Assembly (NCBI GenBank): GCA_951799405.1
Contig: OX637361.1
Span: 9,832,170 to 9,896,169 of the forward strand
Length of the DNA stretch: 64,000 nt
Direction of reading: 5' to 3'
Source of the DNA: Agapetus fuscipes
Lineage: Eukaryota > Arthropoda > Insecta > Trichoptera > Glossosomatidae
Below the pieces are notes generated by a model. The model was not told where the DNA came from. It searched no databases and saw only the letters and a list, made by a program, of their open reading frames with translations. Every line of letters begins with the position of its first letter. The first letter of the stretch is position 1. Positions 23,456 to 34,796 of the stretch are shown piece after piece. The translations under genes and the position numbers were made by a program.

Positions 23456-24302
23456 CTTATTGAAATACAATAAACGAACGATTTTAGGTAGTTATTAAAT
23501 GTGAGTATTCATATTTTTATTAAACATTCATAGACAAACAACATTCATATTTATAGACATTCAAAATGGTGCTCTTATATTTTTTACTGAACAGTGTTTA
23601 CGAATTGCTATAAAATCTTGTATTCGTCGTCGAAAAAAGAAATGAGATATCGAAATGTAAAAAAACCTAATTTTTCGAACCTGTCCGTCATTTTGAATAG
23701 ACCTTAATTTAACTCACGATGTTTTCGTTTTCTTGAATCTTGCCGGTCGACAGTTATGGTACAAATTTAAACGGCGTTACCCATAAAGGAATGATTAATT
23801 TAGACTTTTTTCGTTAAATAAAAATAAAATAAATCTGATTTATTAATTATATTATTTACATTCTCAGTCTTTTTTACAATTATTAAAATACATTAATGTA
23901 TAAATTTTAATCAATGTTGCAATGATATATTAAGAATTAAATATTTTTAACCTAGATTACATACTAAAGAACAAATAATAAAGCTTTTGTCAAAAAAAAA
24001 TACAAACAAAAAGGTAAAAGTAAACATGAAGGAATGACTATCATAAATATATGAAGTACTTATTAGTTTTAAAGTTGATTAATTTTCTTTGATGCCAATA
24101 AAAACAATTCCTTTTAAATTCACGTTGTAACACATTTAAAAAATAACTGTCTCATCACTGAAGCCCAGTTGTTTCAGCTTAGCTTGTTTGACTTTAAGCT
24201 AAAAAAATCTACTTACACTTCCCATAAACTCTTCATTTTCATTCAATGAAAACTAGTTTTGAAAACACTCGGGCTTAGGGGTTGGTAGGATTATAAAACG
24301 GA
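23456..24302. other. Intergenic, nothing clear
   Basis: No gene or repeat recognised. Confidence 0.4.
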
Positions 24303-24605
24303 TACTACTAAGGTACACATATTGTGTAACTTCTTGCCGCGGTATCCTCAAAGGGGTCGCATGTGGCAAGGGGAATCTATTTATTTTTACAGGTAAGAGG
24401 GCTGACCTTACGCAAACCACTTCAACTGAAGTGGAGGTGTCTCAGCAGGCTGGTACTCGTTTCTTCTGAAGGCTGAGTAAATTTTACCGGTATTTTTATT
24501 TTAGGTTTGAAATAAACACCGAAAGGGGACATCATTTCTGACAACCTTAGTGGGATTCGAACCCGAGCTCACGGCATGGAATGCAAGCACTCTACTGCTT
24601 AGTAT
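24303..24605 (-). mobile_element. SINE-A, nearly full length
   Basis: 3' end ACACATATTGTGTAACTTCT, middle ATTTTTACAGGTAAGAGGGC and ACTTCAACTGAAGTGG, then ACACCGAAAGGGGACATCA, GGGATTCGAACCC (box B complement) and GGCATGGAATGCAAGCA. The box A end is degraded. This copy shows the middle part that the composite copies at 33.7 and 51.8 kb lack in places. Confidence 0.88.
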
Positions 24606-25055
24606 TATCTATATTACCAACAGGCCCTTAAACTGTCGCAACTTGTTGTGAAGTATATTTTGAATTCGATGTTTTTCCTTTCTAATTTTATAAAACTTTT
24701 GATTCCGTTCGAAGAAAATTTCTGGAAAATTATGACCCACTTTTCAATCCAGCTGTGAGAAAGTTTAAAATGGTCCATGAATAATAAATGATGCCCTCTC
24801 CAAATTCTACCAACACAGATGAAATATTTTCATTTGAATTTACCGATTTCAAAAAAAAATACACAAATGTTTGGAAGAATTATTCATTAACTTTCATGTT
24901 TATTTTTTAGCAAATTCTTTTAAGAAAATAAAGGAAACTAGAGGCTTTTAAGACGTGGCTCCAAAAAAGGCCTCTTGGATTTTCTGGAGAGATAACACAA
25001 CAAATAAAGAGGTTTTCCCAAAGAATCCAAAGCGGAAGGCAACTGCTCAAAATCC
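24606..25055. other. Intergenic, nothing clear
   Basis: No gene or repeat recognised. Confidence 0.4.
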
Positions 25056-25059
25056 AAAA

Positions 25060-25300
25060 CCCTGTTTGAAAGGAGTGTAAGATGGATAGAGCATGCAATA
25101 CACCAGAAAAGTCTCCTGCAGACTTAGACAGAAAGGTAGACAAACGATCGAGGACGAACACGCCAAGAGTTTCTTGAGGATATATTGGAAGATACATATA
25201 CATATGTGCTGTTTCTCCAACGAGGAACTCGAAAATATTATCTTGGATAGGAAGAAATGGCGAAAAACATTGATAAACATTGCTGCACACAAGTTCTGGG
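25060..25300 (+). pseudogene. Possible decayed LINE RT C-terminus
   Basis: An open frame ends with ILDRKKWRKTLINIAAHKF, like the DR..W C-terminal block of RTE polyproteins; a second frame reads GRTRQEFLEDILEDTY. No stronger motif, so tentative. Confidence 0.35.
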
Positions 25301-25474
25301 ATTTTAAAAAGAAGAAGCAGATGGTCTTTGTTGAAATAAAATATTTACGTTTTCATTAAAAATATTATTTCTCTTTTTACATTAATTAATTACGTAGAAT
25401 AATTTATTCTTATCAGAGTGAAAGAAGGAATTATATGAAAAAAAAAAAAATATGAGTGAATTGAGGTATTCTTT

Positions 25475-25735
25475 CCCTGACTTATAGGTTGGTATGAGAC
25501 CGACCACCCATACTGTACATTTTTTTTACTTTGCCAATGTCACCCCTGTTTCAGGGAAGTTACAAAAGTTACAGGATTTATGTTCAATTGAGGTTTGAAT
25601 TTTAATTTGTTAGTACACGTGCAGCATTTGTAAGCGTGAACTTACACGTATCTGCATGTGAGCATGCATTTAATATGAATTTTAAATGTTAATACATCTC
25701 TTTGCAACTTAGATTATAGATGCTATGGAAACTAA
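25475..25735 (+). mobile_element. RTE-A 3' tail
   Basis: Complete: CTTATAGGTTGGTATGAG to GCAACTTAGATTATAGATG. A short deletion removes part of the GGTCGGCAAG block. Confidence 0.88.
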
Positions 25736-26455
25736 ATAATGTAAAAAATATATATAATCTTAAAATGTACAAACACTGCAATCGGCGTTGTAAAATACAA
25801 ATGATTCACATTATGGTTACAATGTTGTTGTCTGTTGTATATTATGTATAAGGAAAAGGATAGGATGAAATGGAAACAACTTTACAGAAGCTCTGGGCAT
25901 ACCTAAAGGAAAGGTGATAGATTCACTTATTTACACGTTTCTTTATATATATACACTCTAACCACATACCTATCTGATCGTATCACAATACTTTGATAAA
26001 CAGTTTTCGATAAAAATAAAATTATTTGTTTTCTTATAATTAAATACTCACATACTTTTAAGCTCCTGCTATTTTTTTGCACTAATAAAAAAATCTTCTG
26101 AAAATATTAAAATAAAAAAGTGTTTTATACTTATTTGGAAATATACTTAAAGATTTATTACTATGTATTTAAAAGTTCTCCACAAATAGGTACTTAGGCA
26201 ATTTTAAGAAGTTAAAATATGTTTTAAATAATCTCTACTCTTACAAAGTTAATAGTTTCGTGAGTATAAAACATTGCGTAAATACTCGGCTTTAGCTTAA
26301 ACGACCTAAAAACGGAACAGCGGCTCTAGCGAGCGTTTTAATTTTGATATATTTTATCTGTGTACGCGGTATTAAAGCAATTTAAAATTTACACTGTAGT
26401 AACGGACGTTTCCAAGATTTACAAATTAATAAGAAATTTCAAAAGTATTATATTT
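25736..26455. other. Intergenic, nothing clear
   Basis: No gene or repeat recognised. Confidence 0.4.
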
Positions 26456-26458
26456 CGA

Positions 26459-26735
26459 ATATTCGACATTGTAAAAAAACTTGCATTTTCGACGTTTCGT
26501 TGGCGACATGGCCAACGTCTTCAGGAGGATCTTTTTCTGCACGACGATTGAGGATGAACTGATTCTCATGCATCGTATTATTTAGTTATTTTCAGTTGTG
26601 CATGAACCCACTTATTATTATGATTAGAGTTACAAACATATTTATGTGTTAATATTTTATTTGAGTCGATCTGGATGACAACGAGACGTCGGAAATAATA
26701 TAAGTTCTCCTACAACGTTACGTCTAATATCCGAA
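26459..26735. mobile_element. Family-D inverted-repeat element
   Basis: Left end TTTTCGACGTTTCGTTGGCG, interior GCACGACGATTGAGGATGAA, right end ACGAGACGTCGGAAATAATA and ACGTCTAATA. Same layout and length as 9583-9860. It lies ~260 bp beyond the poly(A) signal of Lkr. Confidence 0.7.
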
Positions 26736-26992
26736 AGATGTAAACAAGTTTAAAGTTATGTAAGACAAAGGCAAAACGTCCGGAAGCTTTAGATCTAATA
26801 CAGACATTTCACACTACACACATTTACCACCATTCTACCAGGTTTTTTTCTATCCGACGCCTAGTCGAAAGTCTGTAGTGTATGAAGATGTATGAAGCAT
26901 TCATACAGTGTATCCGGTAATCCATAGACAATCCAGACAGAATGCGTTGTGTCCAAAAAGCCCCTAAAACTCCATTTCAATTTTAAAATAAA

Positions 26993-26998
26993 TTTATT
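26993..26998 (-). terminator. Poly(A) signal of Lkr
   Basis: AATAAA on the minus strand, about 61 bases after the TAG stop of the terminal exon. This implies a short 3' UTR of roughly 80 bases. A weaker AATAAG variant lies a little closer to the stop. Confidence 0.6.
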
Positions 26999-27058
26999 TG
27001 TGTACATATTTTAGCAATGTTTTATACTCAGGATACATAACTTATTTTTTCTTTCAAC

Positions 27059-27526
27059 CTAAGTGGTAAATTCATCAATGTCATCCAACTTCCTCAGATT
27101 GAAGGCATCCGGAGAATTTGGAAACATAAGCATCTCCGTAGCACCACCATCCATTTCTGAAGAGCTCCCATCACTAAGATATCCAGCGGCGCTCCTAGAT
27201 CCAAGGTCCGAAGATGGAACAGACCCATTGAACGACCTGCCTCTGGGTCTGCAATTCCTATCAGAATTCAAGCAGAACGTGATGTTGTGCTTGTTTTTTT
27301 TCTTCATGTTGTTGTTGGTTTGGTCGTTTGGTGTTGGGAATTGGTTGTTTGAAGGTGTTGGACGTCTTCCATGGAAGCTTTGATGAGTGTAGTGGTTTCT
27401 GCTGGTGTTTTGATGCTGGTTGGCGTTGTTACCTCCTAGATATGTGGAGTGCCTGGTGGAGCGCCGCCAATCGCCCGATGAACGAAGAGAAGTTTGCCGG
27501 GTGTGGTTGATTGAGTGGTTTTTATC
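27059..27526 (-). CDS. Lkr: Lkr terminal exon: cytoplasmic C-terminal tail and stop
   Basis: 468 nt, 155 codons plus TAG (27061-27059). A long pyrimidine tract followed by CAAGCAG at 27533-27527 gives the acceptor; the exon enters in phase 0 with DKNHSINHTRQTS. The first ~95 residues are low-complexity, rich in Asn, Gln, Ser, Thr, His and Arg. The last ~60 are more ordered-looking and acidic, and end RKLDDIDEFTT. Many Ser/Thr residues could be kinase sites for desensitisation (inference). It has no stop for its full length, and no transposon similarity that I can see. An in-frame Met at 27307 is internal, not a start. The long tail is the least conserved part, so its assignment depends on the splice phase and neighbours. 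Confidence 0.82.
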   Translation of the reverse strand, partial: DKNHSINHTRQTSLRSSGDWRRSTRHSTYLGGNNANQHQNTSRNHYTHQSFHGRRPTPSNNQFPTPNDQTNNNMKKKNKHNITFCLNSDRNCRPRGRSFNGSVPSSDLGSRSAAGYLSDGSSSEMDGGATEMLMFPNSPDAFNLRKLDDIDEFTT

Positions 27527-27529
27527 CTG

Positions 27530-28565
27530 CTTGAAAAAAAAAACGAAAAAATATGAATATGCACAATGGGCATGCGAATCAAGATGGTTAGTTTGGCTAG
27601 CGTGTTTGAAATAAAAACCCTTTGAGCGTCAGGCTGAAAGTGGGTTCAAGGCCATTGGCTTTCTAATAGTTCATTAAAATTAAAAAAAAACCTAAAGGCT
27701 GACGTGACAGTACTAAAAAAGCATGCCTATATTTAAATAAAAGATGGTTAATATTTGAATATTTTTCAAATTGTGCTAAGATTAGTAAGGAACAATTAAT
27801 TTAGAACTACCAGAAATATGTCAATATTATAATGTTTCTGCAATAATATTACTAGGAATGTAAGCTTGCAAAAATTCAAGCAAATAGAAAGCTATCTTTT
27901 CAAAAATAATACAATGTGCTATTTTGATTGCAATACCATACTGAGAAATGGCAAGAAATCATATAAAAGGACCCACGTACATGGAAATTAATATCGTTTA
28001 GTAACGCCATTCTTTTCTTGTATTCATTAGTTCCACATTTATTTGCAACTTTAGTTCATGTTAAACAGATGCACATGTGAAAAGTAACACTGGGCTGTAA
28101 TAATCAAAAAAATTCAACACTTTTCAGTTAGAAAAAAAACTTAAAATTAAATCATGTTTCCTGGAAACAAATGATACGGTTTTGCATTCCAATTTCATTA
28201 ATAAAAAGCTGAAAGTAATGCAATAAACTCATGGAATTTCCGCGTACTTAGTGATTCTGAAAATAAACGTTTTGAATATTTTACAACGGAATTTTTCATT
28301 AATCTGTTTTCAGCAACGCATTGTTCATATATATTCATTATTTGCTCAAAAATGTTTTTTTTTTACAAACAAAAAATGCGCTGATTAATTTTATCTCCTT
28401 TAAATTTTCAATACGCTAATCATGAGTGGTATAACATGAACGTTCATGAAACAGATTTGTAGTGTATAAATAGAATAATGAAACAAAATTTATTTTTTAT
28501 CTATAAAAAACACATCCAAAAATAGTATTTAACATTAAACGAGCACAGTTAACGCAATGCAACTA
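27530..28565. other. Lkr intron, no repeat recognised
   Basis: Part of the 1.9-kb last intron (29444-27527). AT-rich, with nothing identifiable apart from the polypyrimidine tract (minus strand) beside the acceptor. Confidence 0.5.
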
Positions 28566-28569
28566 ACGA

Positions 28570-28690
28570 AACTAAACTACACATACAGTGTCAGTTGCAG
28601 CGTTCTTCCCGAAGGAGTCGCATATAGCCAGTGAACATATTTATATTATAGCCAGCCTTACGCCAACCACTTCTACATATTATGCGTCGA
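28570..28690 (-). mobile_element. SINE-A 3' end fragment, decayed
   Basis: CTACACATACAGTGTCAGTT, CCGAAGGAGTCGCATATAGC and TTACGCCAACCACTTC are recognisable. Intronic. Confidence 0.65.
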
Positions 28691-28734
28691 GTTTCCCGTA
28701 CTAAAAAGTGGGTTTTACTCTGGTTGTGTTTCAA

Positions 28735-29203
28735 GTAATCTAATCTAGGTTGCAAAGATATGTTACATTAGAGATTTACATTACACGTATTCTCACAACC
28801 AGACACGTACAAGTTCGCGCTTGCACATGCCTCATGTGAACCTACAACATAAAAACCAAATCTCAAATGGGAATACACCCTGCAACTCTTGCCGTCCTTC
28901 CCTGTAACAGGGGTGACATTGGCAAAGTGAATCATTTTTACAGCATAGGTGGTCAGCCACATACCAACCTATAAGTCAAGGAACAAACACAACAAATTAC
29001 ATTGTATAAATCAGTAAATAATAATATTATCTTAACTAAACAGAAAACAAATAACAATTTAACAAACCCTATCCGCCAACATTAGAGATCAACCGCCATT
29101 TCTTTCTGTCCTTGCATACATCTTTCATTTCCTCCAGAGTCATAACCTTTTTCATACAGGCTCTTCTTTTATTATAACTCTGGATATTCCATTCATTCGC
29201 AAG
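28735..29203 (-). mobile_element. RTE-A copy: tail plus end of RT ORF
   Basis: 28735-28982 is the tail. 29202-29060 carries the C-terminal codons (ATT..GCGAATGAATGGAATATCC complement, then the WRLISNVGG-like end). It breaks off at the ANEW codons. In the last Lkr intron, same strand as the gene. Confidence 0.88.
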
Positions 29204-29444
29204 TAATCTAATGAATAAAACCAAATATGTCTAAATACCGTAATTCTGATCAAAAAAACAATTACTTTAAAATTCTAGCGACTACGTTTTAATTTTTAAT
29301 TTCCGCTTTAAGTAGAAAAGAACTTTAAAAACGCTCAAATTTGGTTGACCAAGTAAAACCAAATGGTAAAAAAGCACAAGCGTTGTACCGGACTAAAATG
29401 GTTTATTTATACAACGTGTTGTCGAGAAGTTTCGTAAAACTTAC

Positions 29445-29531
29445 CATATCGAAACTGTCAGAAGGAAGCGTTTGTTGCCAACTCCTGCGGCCGCATGGAA
29501 ATCGCTGCTTAAACTCCCTCTTAAACTTTTC
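29445..29531 (-). CDS. Lkr: Lkr exon: helix 8 and proximal cytoplasmic tail
   Basis: 87 nt, 29 codons, phase 0 at both ends. It starts EKFKREFKQRFPCGRRSW, the amphipathic helix 8 with a Cys ten residues after FKREF that could be palmitoylated (inference), and ends LPSDSFDM. The acceptor is TTTTTACAG and the donor is GTAAGT (29444-29439). It follows directly from the NPFIYGIYN end of the TM7 exon. Confidence 0.93.
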
Positions 29532-30365
29532 CTGTAAAAATAAACCGGTTTATTTTTGTCCTCAGGACCATAATATCGAATCTTGTATGTACAACCACAC
29601 AACAGTAGGATTACCCCAAGTAAAAAGCATATACATGAACTACCCTCGATCGCATATGTAAATCGAAAATGTATGGAATATACGACAGCACTCTTAGTGA
29701 GTGATTAAGTTTGTATACATTTTTTAGATTTACACGATCGAAGAAAATTTTCATAGTCGCTTGTATGCTTGAATGGACTTTAATATGACGCGCTTTAAGC
29801 TCGGGTGCGATTTTTCTGTAAATCAAAAATTAATGACCGCATCACATCTTGTCACAGGGATCAACTTCATTTGCTGAAAGTTAAAGAAAATGTCTGCTTA
29901 GCTGTATTTAAGTCTGCATACAACATTGCGCCAATGTCTCTCTCAGAGCTAGGTAGGTATGTGTTTGATTGATGCCGTAGAGGAGTAGGCGGCGGACTTT
30001 GAGATCTGCCAGCAGCGCTGCTGTAAATAGGCTCCGCAGGTGCAACACTAACAATTACTATTCGGATCATCCCTGTTGCATTGCCGGATCTCTGTTGTAA
30101 AATGCTTTATCAGACAAGCTGAGGGCTGTGGAAAGAGAAAATGTTTTGTAAGTCAAATTTAAAAGCGTGTTCAGGAGATGACAATATTTATTATTATTAT
30201 TGACCACTGCTGTAAGTAGATAACAGTATTTCAGTGGAAATTCGATGAAATAATTAAAACATTTTACACACCTGTGTGTTTTCTTTTAAATATAGTTATT
30301 GTTTCCATTCTACGATTCCGTGGATATTGAAAGTCGTAGATGAAATTTTTATCTTCTTCACTTAC

Positions 30366-30456
30366 ATTATAGATTCCGTAGATGAATGGATTGTAGCAAG
30401 AATTGCTCATTGCCAGCCAATCACAGCAGAAGAATACTATGTTGATGTAGCGATAC
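30366..30456 (-). CDS. Lkr: Lkr exon: TM7 with NPxxY motif
   Basis: 91 nt: one base finishing the split Glu codon, then 30 codons. It reads YRYINIVFFCCDWLAMSNSC followed by YNPFIYGIYN. NPFIY is the class A NPxxY switch, and FFCCDWLAMSNSCYNPF is characteristic of kinin receptors. The acceptor is a TTTTCCAG tract and the donor is GTAAGT (30365-30360). Ends in phase 0. Confidence 0.96.
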
Positions 30457-30897
30457 CTGGAAAACGAAAAGCATATTAGAATCTCATATTTTTAATGTTG
30501 TGTTGAAATTCGAAGTGATTAACAAATTTATTTCCACAGAACCTGGAAATACAATTGTAGGGACAAAACCAGAGGGACAGGCACTTTATCCACCTCCACC
30601 CACCAAGTTCATACAACTCATGCGGAGTCGCTTCACTTGGTGATACTTCACTTGCAATTTTTTTTTGGCGGCGGAAGGCCTTCCCGTTGAAGTTAATCAG
30701 CTAAAGTTACTCTACTCAAGAAAGGAAAAAGAGAATCCTCAAATCAGGGGCTAACGCATGACTCTAAGAAGTCCCACCCTCCCCAGAACGTCGAGGTTAC
30801 TGAAGCTAATGTGCCTGACGGGAGCCCTTCATTGACGTGTATCGGGGACGCAGAAAAGTGGAAAGACAAAGAAAAAGATGTCTGGATGGAGTGGTGG

Positions 30898-30962
30898 CAG
30901 ATTTGAAAATATAAATGGTATATTTTTGTGCTCCGCCGGAATTCGAACCCACAACCTTCATG
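30898..30962 (-). mobile_element. SINE-B fragment
   Basis: GAAAATATAAATGGTATAT and TGTGCTCCGCCGGAATTCG plus CACAACCTTCATGGATTCGG correspond to the head and adjoining body. In the 8-kb Lkr intron. Confidence 0.7.
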
Positions 30963-31493
30963 GATTCGGTTATAATATGAGTCGTATAGAATCAAAAGCG
31001 ACCATCGAGGATTTTTTTCAATTAGATGATAAATATATGAAACTTATTTCATGTGTTTTCATACATTTATCTCATTAATAAAAATCCTAGATGCTCGTAT
31101 TTGGTTCCGTATGTCTCCATTGCGTTAAAAGTATGAACCATCACAACTTGGAATGGTTTCAAAACTTTTTGCAAACATTTTGCTTGTATTTGCTTCAACC
31201 CTTGCCAAAAACATTTTATGATGAATATGATCGCATTGTATGAAGGTACTTTTTTGTACATAGCTGGTGCAATCCATGAAATTAAGTTTTTTTCCATACA
31301 GAAAATATTATATTTTATTCATCTACAGATAATCGGTTGTTGTGGTATTTTTTTGACCTTTGGAAAACGTACTTCTATCGACCTTGTTTGTATTCACAAT
31401 ATGAAAAAATATGGAAAATTTATAGAAAAGCGCTTGTGTTAGACTGAACTTTTTTTATAACCATTTTGATAGATTAATATGGTTTTAAGTTTT
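30963..31493. other. Lkr intron, nothing recognised
   Basis: No repeat or exon seen. Confidence 0.45.
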
Positions 31494-31590
31494 TTTAGTG
31501 GTAGTACTTCGGACTCGTGAATGGAAGGTTGTGGGTTCGAACTCTGGCGGAGCACAACACATTTACCATTTCTATTTTAAAATATTATTC
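31494..31590 (+). mobile_element. SINE-B head fragment
   Basis: TAGTGGTAGTACTTCGGACT, box B GGTTCGAACTC and GGCGGAGCACAACACATTTA. It stops just before an RTE-A copy. Confidence 0.75.
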
Positions 31591-31599
31591 TTAATACGC

Positions 31600-32435
31600 A
31601 GTACGCAGTGGCATACTTTTACCCATCTTGATGTATGGAAGCGAGGCCTGGACGGTGAATGAAAGTGAAATTAGTAAAGTCCATACTGTTGAAATGGACT
31701 TTCTAAGAAGTATGATTGGGAAAAAACGGAGTGACAGGGTGAGGAATGATTTTGTAAGAGAAGAATGTGGTGCAAGAGAAAGTGTGAAAGTGAAGATTAA
31801 AAGAAGTTTGTTAAGATGGTTTGGGCATATGGAGAGAATGAATGAGGAAAGACTGACGAAGAAAGTATATGTTGGTAGAATAGATGGATGTCGTGGTAGA
31901 GGAAGACCGAGAAAGGTATGGATGGACCAAATATCCGAAATTGCGAATGAATGGAATATCCAGAGTCATAATAAAAGAAGAGCTTGTATGAAGAAGGTTA
32001 TGACTCTGGAGGAAATGAAAGAAGTATGTAAGGATAGAAAGAAATGGCGGTTGATCTGTGATGTTGGCGGCTGGGGTTTGTTAAAGTAAAATTGGTTTTG
32101 TGATTTAGTTTTTTATGTCAATGTATAGGTATATTGTTGTTTATTGATTTTAAAAATGTAATTTGTCATGTATGTTCCTTGACTTATAGGTTGTTATGCG
32201 GCTGACCACCCATACTGTAAAAAAAATTGGTTCACTTTGCCAATGTCACCCCTGTTTCAGGGAAGGACGGCAAGAGTTGCAAGGCTTATGTTCATTTGAG
32301 ATTGGGTTTTTATATTGTAGGTCCACATGCGGCATGTGTTAGCGCGAAATTATACATATCTGCTTGTGGGAATGCTTTTAATATAAATCTTAAATGATAT
32401 ATATCTTTGCAGCTTAGATTAGATTAGATTAGATT
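31600..32435 (+). mobile_element. RTE-A copy with longest clean ORF piece
   Basis: ORF 31628-32089 reads MYGSEAWTVNESEISKVHT, LRSMIGKKRSDRVRNDFV, LLRWFGHMERMNEERLTKK, GRGRPRKVWMDQISEIANEW, CMKKVMTLEEMKEVC and WRLICDVGG without a stop until the end, so it is little decayed. The 3' tail 32165-32435 ends in (TTAGA)4. Missing are the endonuclease and catalytic RT domains: the copy is 5'-truncated. It lies in the 8-kb Lkr intron, opposite to the gene. Confidence 0.93.
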
Positions 32436-32466
32436 CTTATTTGCTCATTTTCTCACATTACAAATT

Positions 32467-32547
32467 TGATCTTCACTGGGTTGAAAAATGCGTAGGTACA
32501 CCTTTACCAATGACCGGTCACCAAAGGTCAAAATAGGTCCAAAAGGT
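32467..32547 (+). mobile_element. SINE-B body fragment
   Basis: GATCTTCACTGGGTTGAAAA, CCTTTACCAATGACCGGTCA and CAAAGGTC. Confidence 0.65.
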
Positions 32548-32985
32548 CGCATACTGTAAACAATGGTTCACTTTACCAATGTCACCCTTGTGCCAGGGAA
32601 GGTCGGCAAAAGTTGTAGGGCTTATGTTCATTTTTTTTTTGTTTTTTTTTTAAATGGATTTGTGGAAAGGAATGCAATCCACCAACCTATTTTGCCTGGC
32701 CAATTGTCTTCATGCGAAAGCAGAAGCTTGTATGCATGCAACGGCATCAGTTGAACCAGGGTCGAAGTTATGGTCGCGAGATTCGAACCAACGTTATCCG
32801 GTTCCGAATAACCGACTTGATCCCCGCGGCCATAACACCGACTTTGAGGTTTGGATTTTATTTGTAAGTACCTACACATTCAGCATTTGTAAGCGCGAAC
32901 TACGCGTGTTTGTTTGTGGGCATGCGTTTGAGAGCTTTAAATGTTAATATATCCTTGCAACATAGATTATAGATTACAGACTCTA
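32548..32985 (+). mobile_element. RTE-A 3' tail split by SINE-C
   Basis: 32548-32632 runs to GGGCTTATGTTCATTT. 32842-32985 resumes with TTTGAGGTTTGGATTTTATT and ends CTTGCAACATAGATTATAGA. The gap holds a SINE-C copy. Confidence 0.88.
32633..32841 (-). mobile_element. SINE-C nested in RTE-A tail
   Basis: T-run, AATGCAATCCACCAACCTAT, TTTGCCTGGCCAATTGTC, CATGCAACGGCATCAG and a tRNA-like head with box B complement (GAGATTCGAACC). The uninterrupted host element fixes its limits at about 208 bp. It carries a shorter stretch than 1414-1634. Confidence 0.88.
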
Positions 32986-33667
32986 ATTTAAATAATTTTG
33001 CATATCCGGAATGCCATGATTATATATATGCCGTACGAAATGGCACTTATCGATTCGGCACGAAAAAAACTAATCACATCTGCTTACCGCATTCACAATC
33101 GTTCTCTTTCCGATTCCACGCAGGTACATTAACATATCAAGATATCATTATCGATAAGGGAAGGTGGAGAGAGTGTTACTTAGGCGAGTAACCACCCCCC
33201 AGGGGAGGCTTTATCGTGAGGGGAGATATTCAAAGAGAATTCTGACTTGCGAGGAAATGGACGCCTCGTTAACTGGCATGTTCAGACGAATAGAGTAGTA
33301 ATGCATTAGTAGGATAAGTGTGCGCGGTAGCCATGTTTATTCTGTAGGTAGGCACTCACCACACGCACACTAAAAACTTGTTGCACCAACCTCCAATCAA
33401 GAATCTCCGTTTAATATTTCTCGGAAGTGGGATATGATAAAAATATGAACAGAAAAGATGATGTACATCAGCTGATTAACGTATATGCAACAAAATTTTG
33501 ATTTGATGGAAGAAATCTCACTTTATTTTCATTTTTGTCTGATTGGAGTTTGGTGCAACAGGCCCTAAGCCGATAGGAAGTAGGGGATACCAACGTTTAA
33601 AATCTTCAAACGTGGTCAATGTGGTCACATTAATGACGCGCAGGAATGAAGGTTTTGTTGTAAATAA
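32986..33667. other. Lkr intron, unexplained
   Basis: Includes a GC-richer patch at 33160-33260 (CGAGTAACCACCCCCCAGGG) with no match elsewhere in the window. No exon seen. Confidence 0.4.
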
Positions 33668-34137
33668 ACGCAACTAAGCTACACATATAGTGTAACTTCT
33701 TGCCTGCGTTATCCTCGAAGGAGTTGCATGTGAGGATTCAGAACCTTTGTATTTTTACGGGTAAGGGGGCCGGCCTCCCACCAACCACTTTCAGTAGAAG
33801 TGGAAGTTTTTCTTTCTCTTCTCATTTCTTGTAAAGGCTGAGTAAACCTTGGAATCTAACCCTTGCTCTCGGCATGGAATGCAAGCATTCAAACAATTGA
33901 GCTATCGACCGGACTTTTTACGAGCTTGGTCGTCGCCAATTCTCAAGAAAGACCCCATTGTTGTAAGGCTGGATGGACCTTTTGATGACCGTTCTTTGGT
34001 AAAGTTTATAAATTTTTCAACCCAGCAAAGAGCACATTTGAAAATGTGATTGGGATATTTATTGTGCTCCGCCGGGATTCGAACCCACAACCTTACATTC
34101 ACGAGTCCGTAGTGTTACCACTGGACTACGGACCGGT
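33668..34137 (-). mobile_element. Composite SINE: SINE-A joined to SINE-B
   Basis: 33668-33914 is SINE-A (AGTGTAACTTCTTGCCTGCG to ATTGAGCTATCGACCGGAC). 33915-34137 is SINE-B (TTTTTACGAGCTTGGTCGTC, then GGCTGGATGGACC, GTGCTCCGCCGGGATTCGAA and TGGACTACGGACCGGTC). Two complete tRNA-like heads with both box A and box B lie in tandem. The same junction occurs at 52.065 kb. Confidence 0.88.
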
Positions 34138-34796
34138 CTTTGGAAATGGAAAGGTTTTCTTCAATCGGTCCTTAATTCGGCAGCAAGACTGATTTTCGGA
34201 ACTGGAAAGTTCTGTCATATCACGCCAATACTAAGGAACCTGCATTGGTTGAAGTTTCCAGAGAGAGTAGCTTACAAAATATGCTACACTGTGTACAAGG
34301 CACTCAACGGGAAGGCTCCAACATACTTGGCTGAACTGCTATCCCAGCAGTCCAACAGGAGTGATCTGGTGCTAAGATCCTCTGTATCAGGAGGGATAAG
34401 ACTAAATGAGCCTCATCGTCCATACCGAACATGCTTCGGCGACCGAGCCTTCCACAATGGTGCACCTGCAGTGTGGAATGGACTTCCTCTGGATGTCAAA
34501 ACCGCAAGCCCAGAGTCGACGTTCCGGAAAAAACTCAAGACCTACCTGTTCAGTGTATCATATCCCAATTAATCCTACACTTTATTTAACTACTTTTATG
34601 TTTATGTATTACTGTACGAATATATTATTTACCTATAATGTAAGATTATTATGTATGTGCATTTACATGTATACGAGTATGGACATACCCCATTATTTAT
34701 ATTATTCCCTTCATATCGTCTCATTCCTCATATATTTTATACCAAGGGCCCTTGAGGTGTGCTACACACAAAAACGGCGCTTCAAATAAATTATCC

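Noticed and set aside
27063..27383. Plus-strand 106-codon frame
   Set aside because: It is antisense to the receptor's last exon, which has a splice acceptor, phase agreement and a poly(A) signal.
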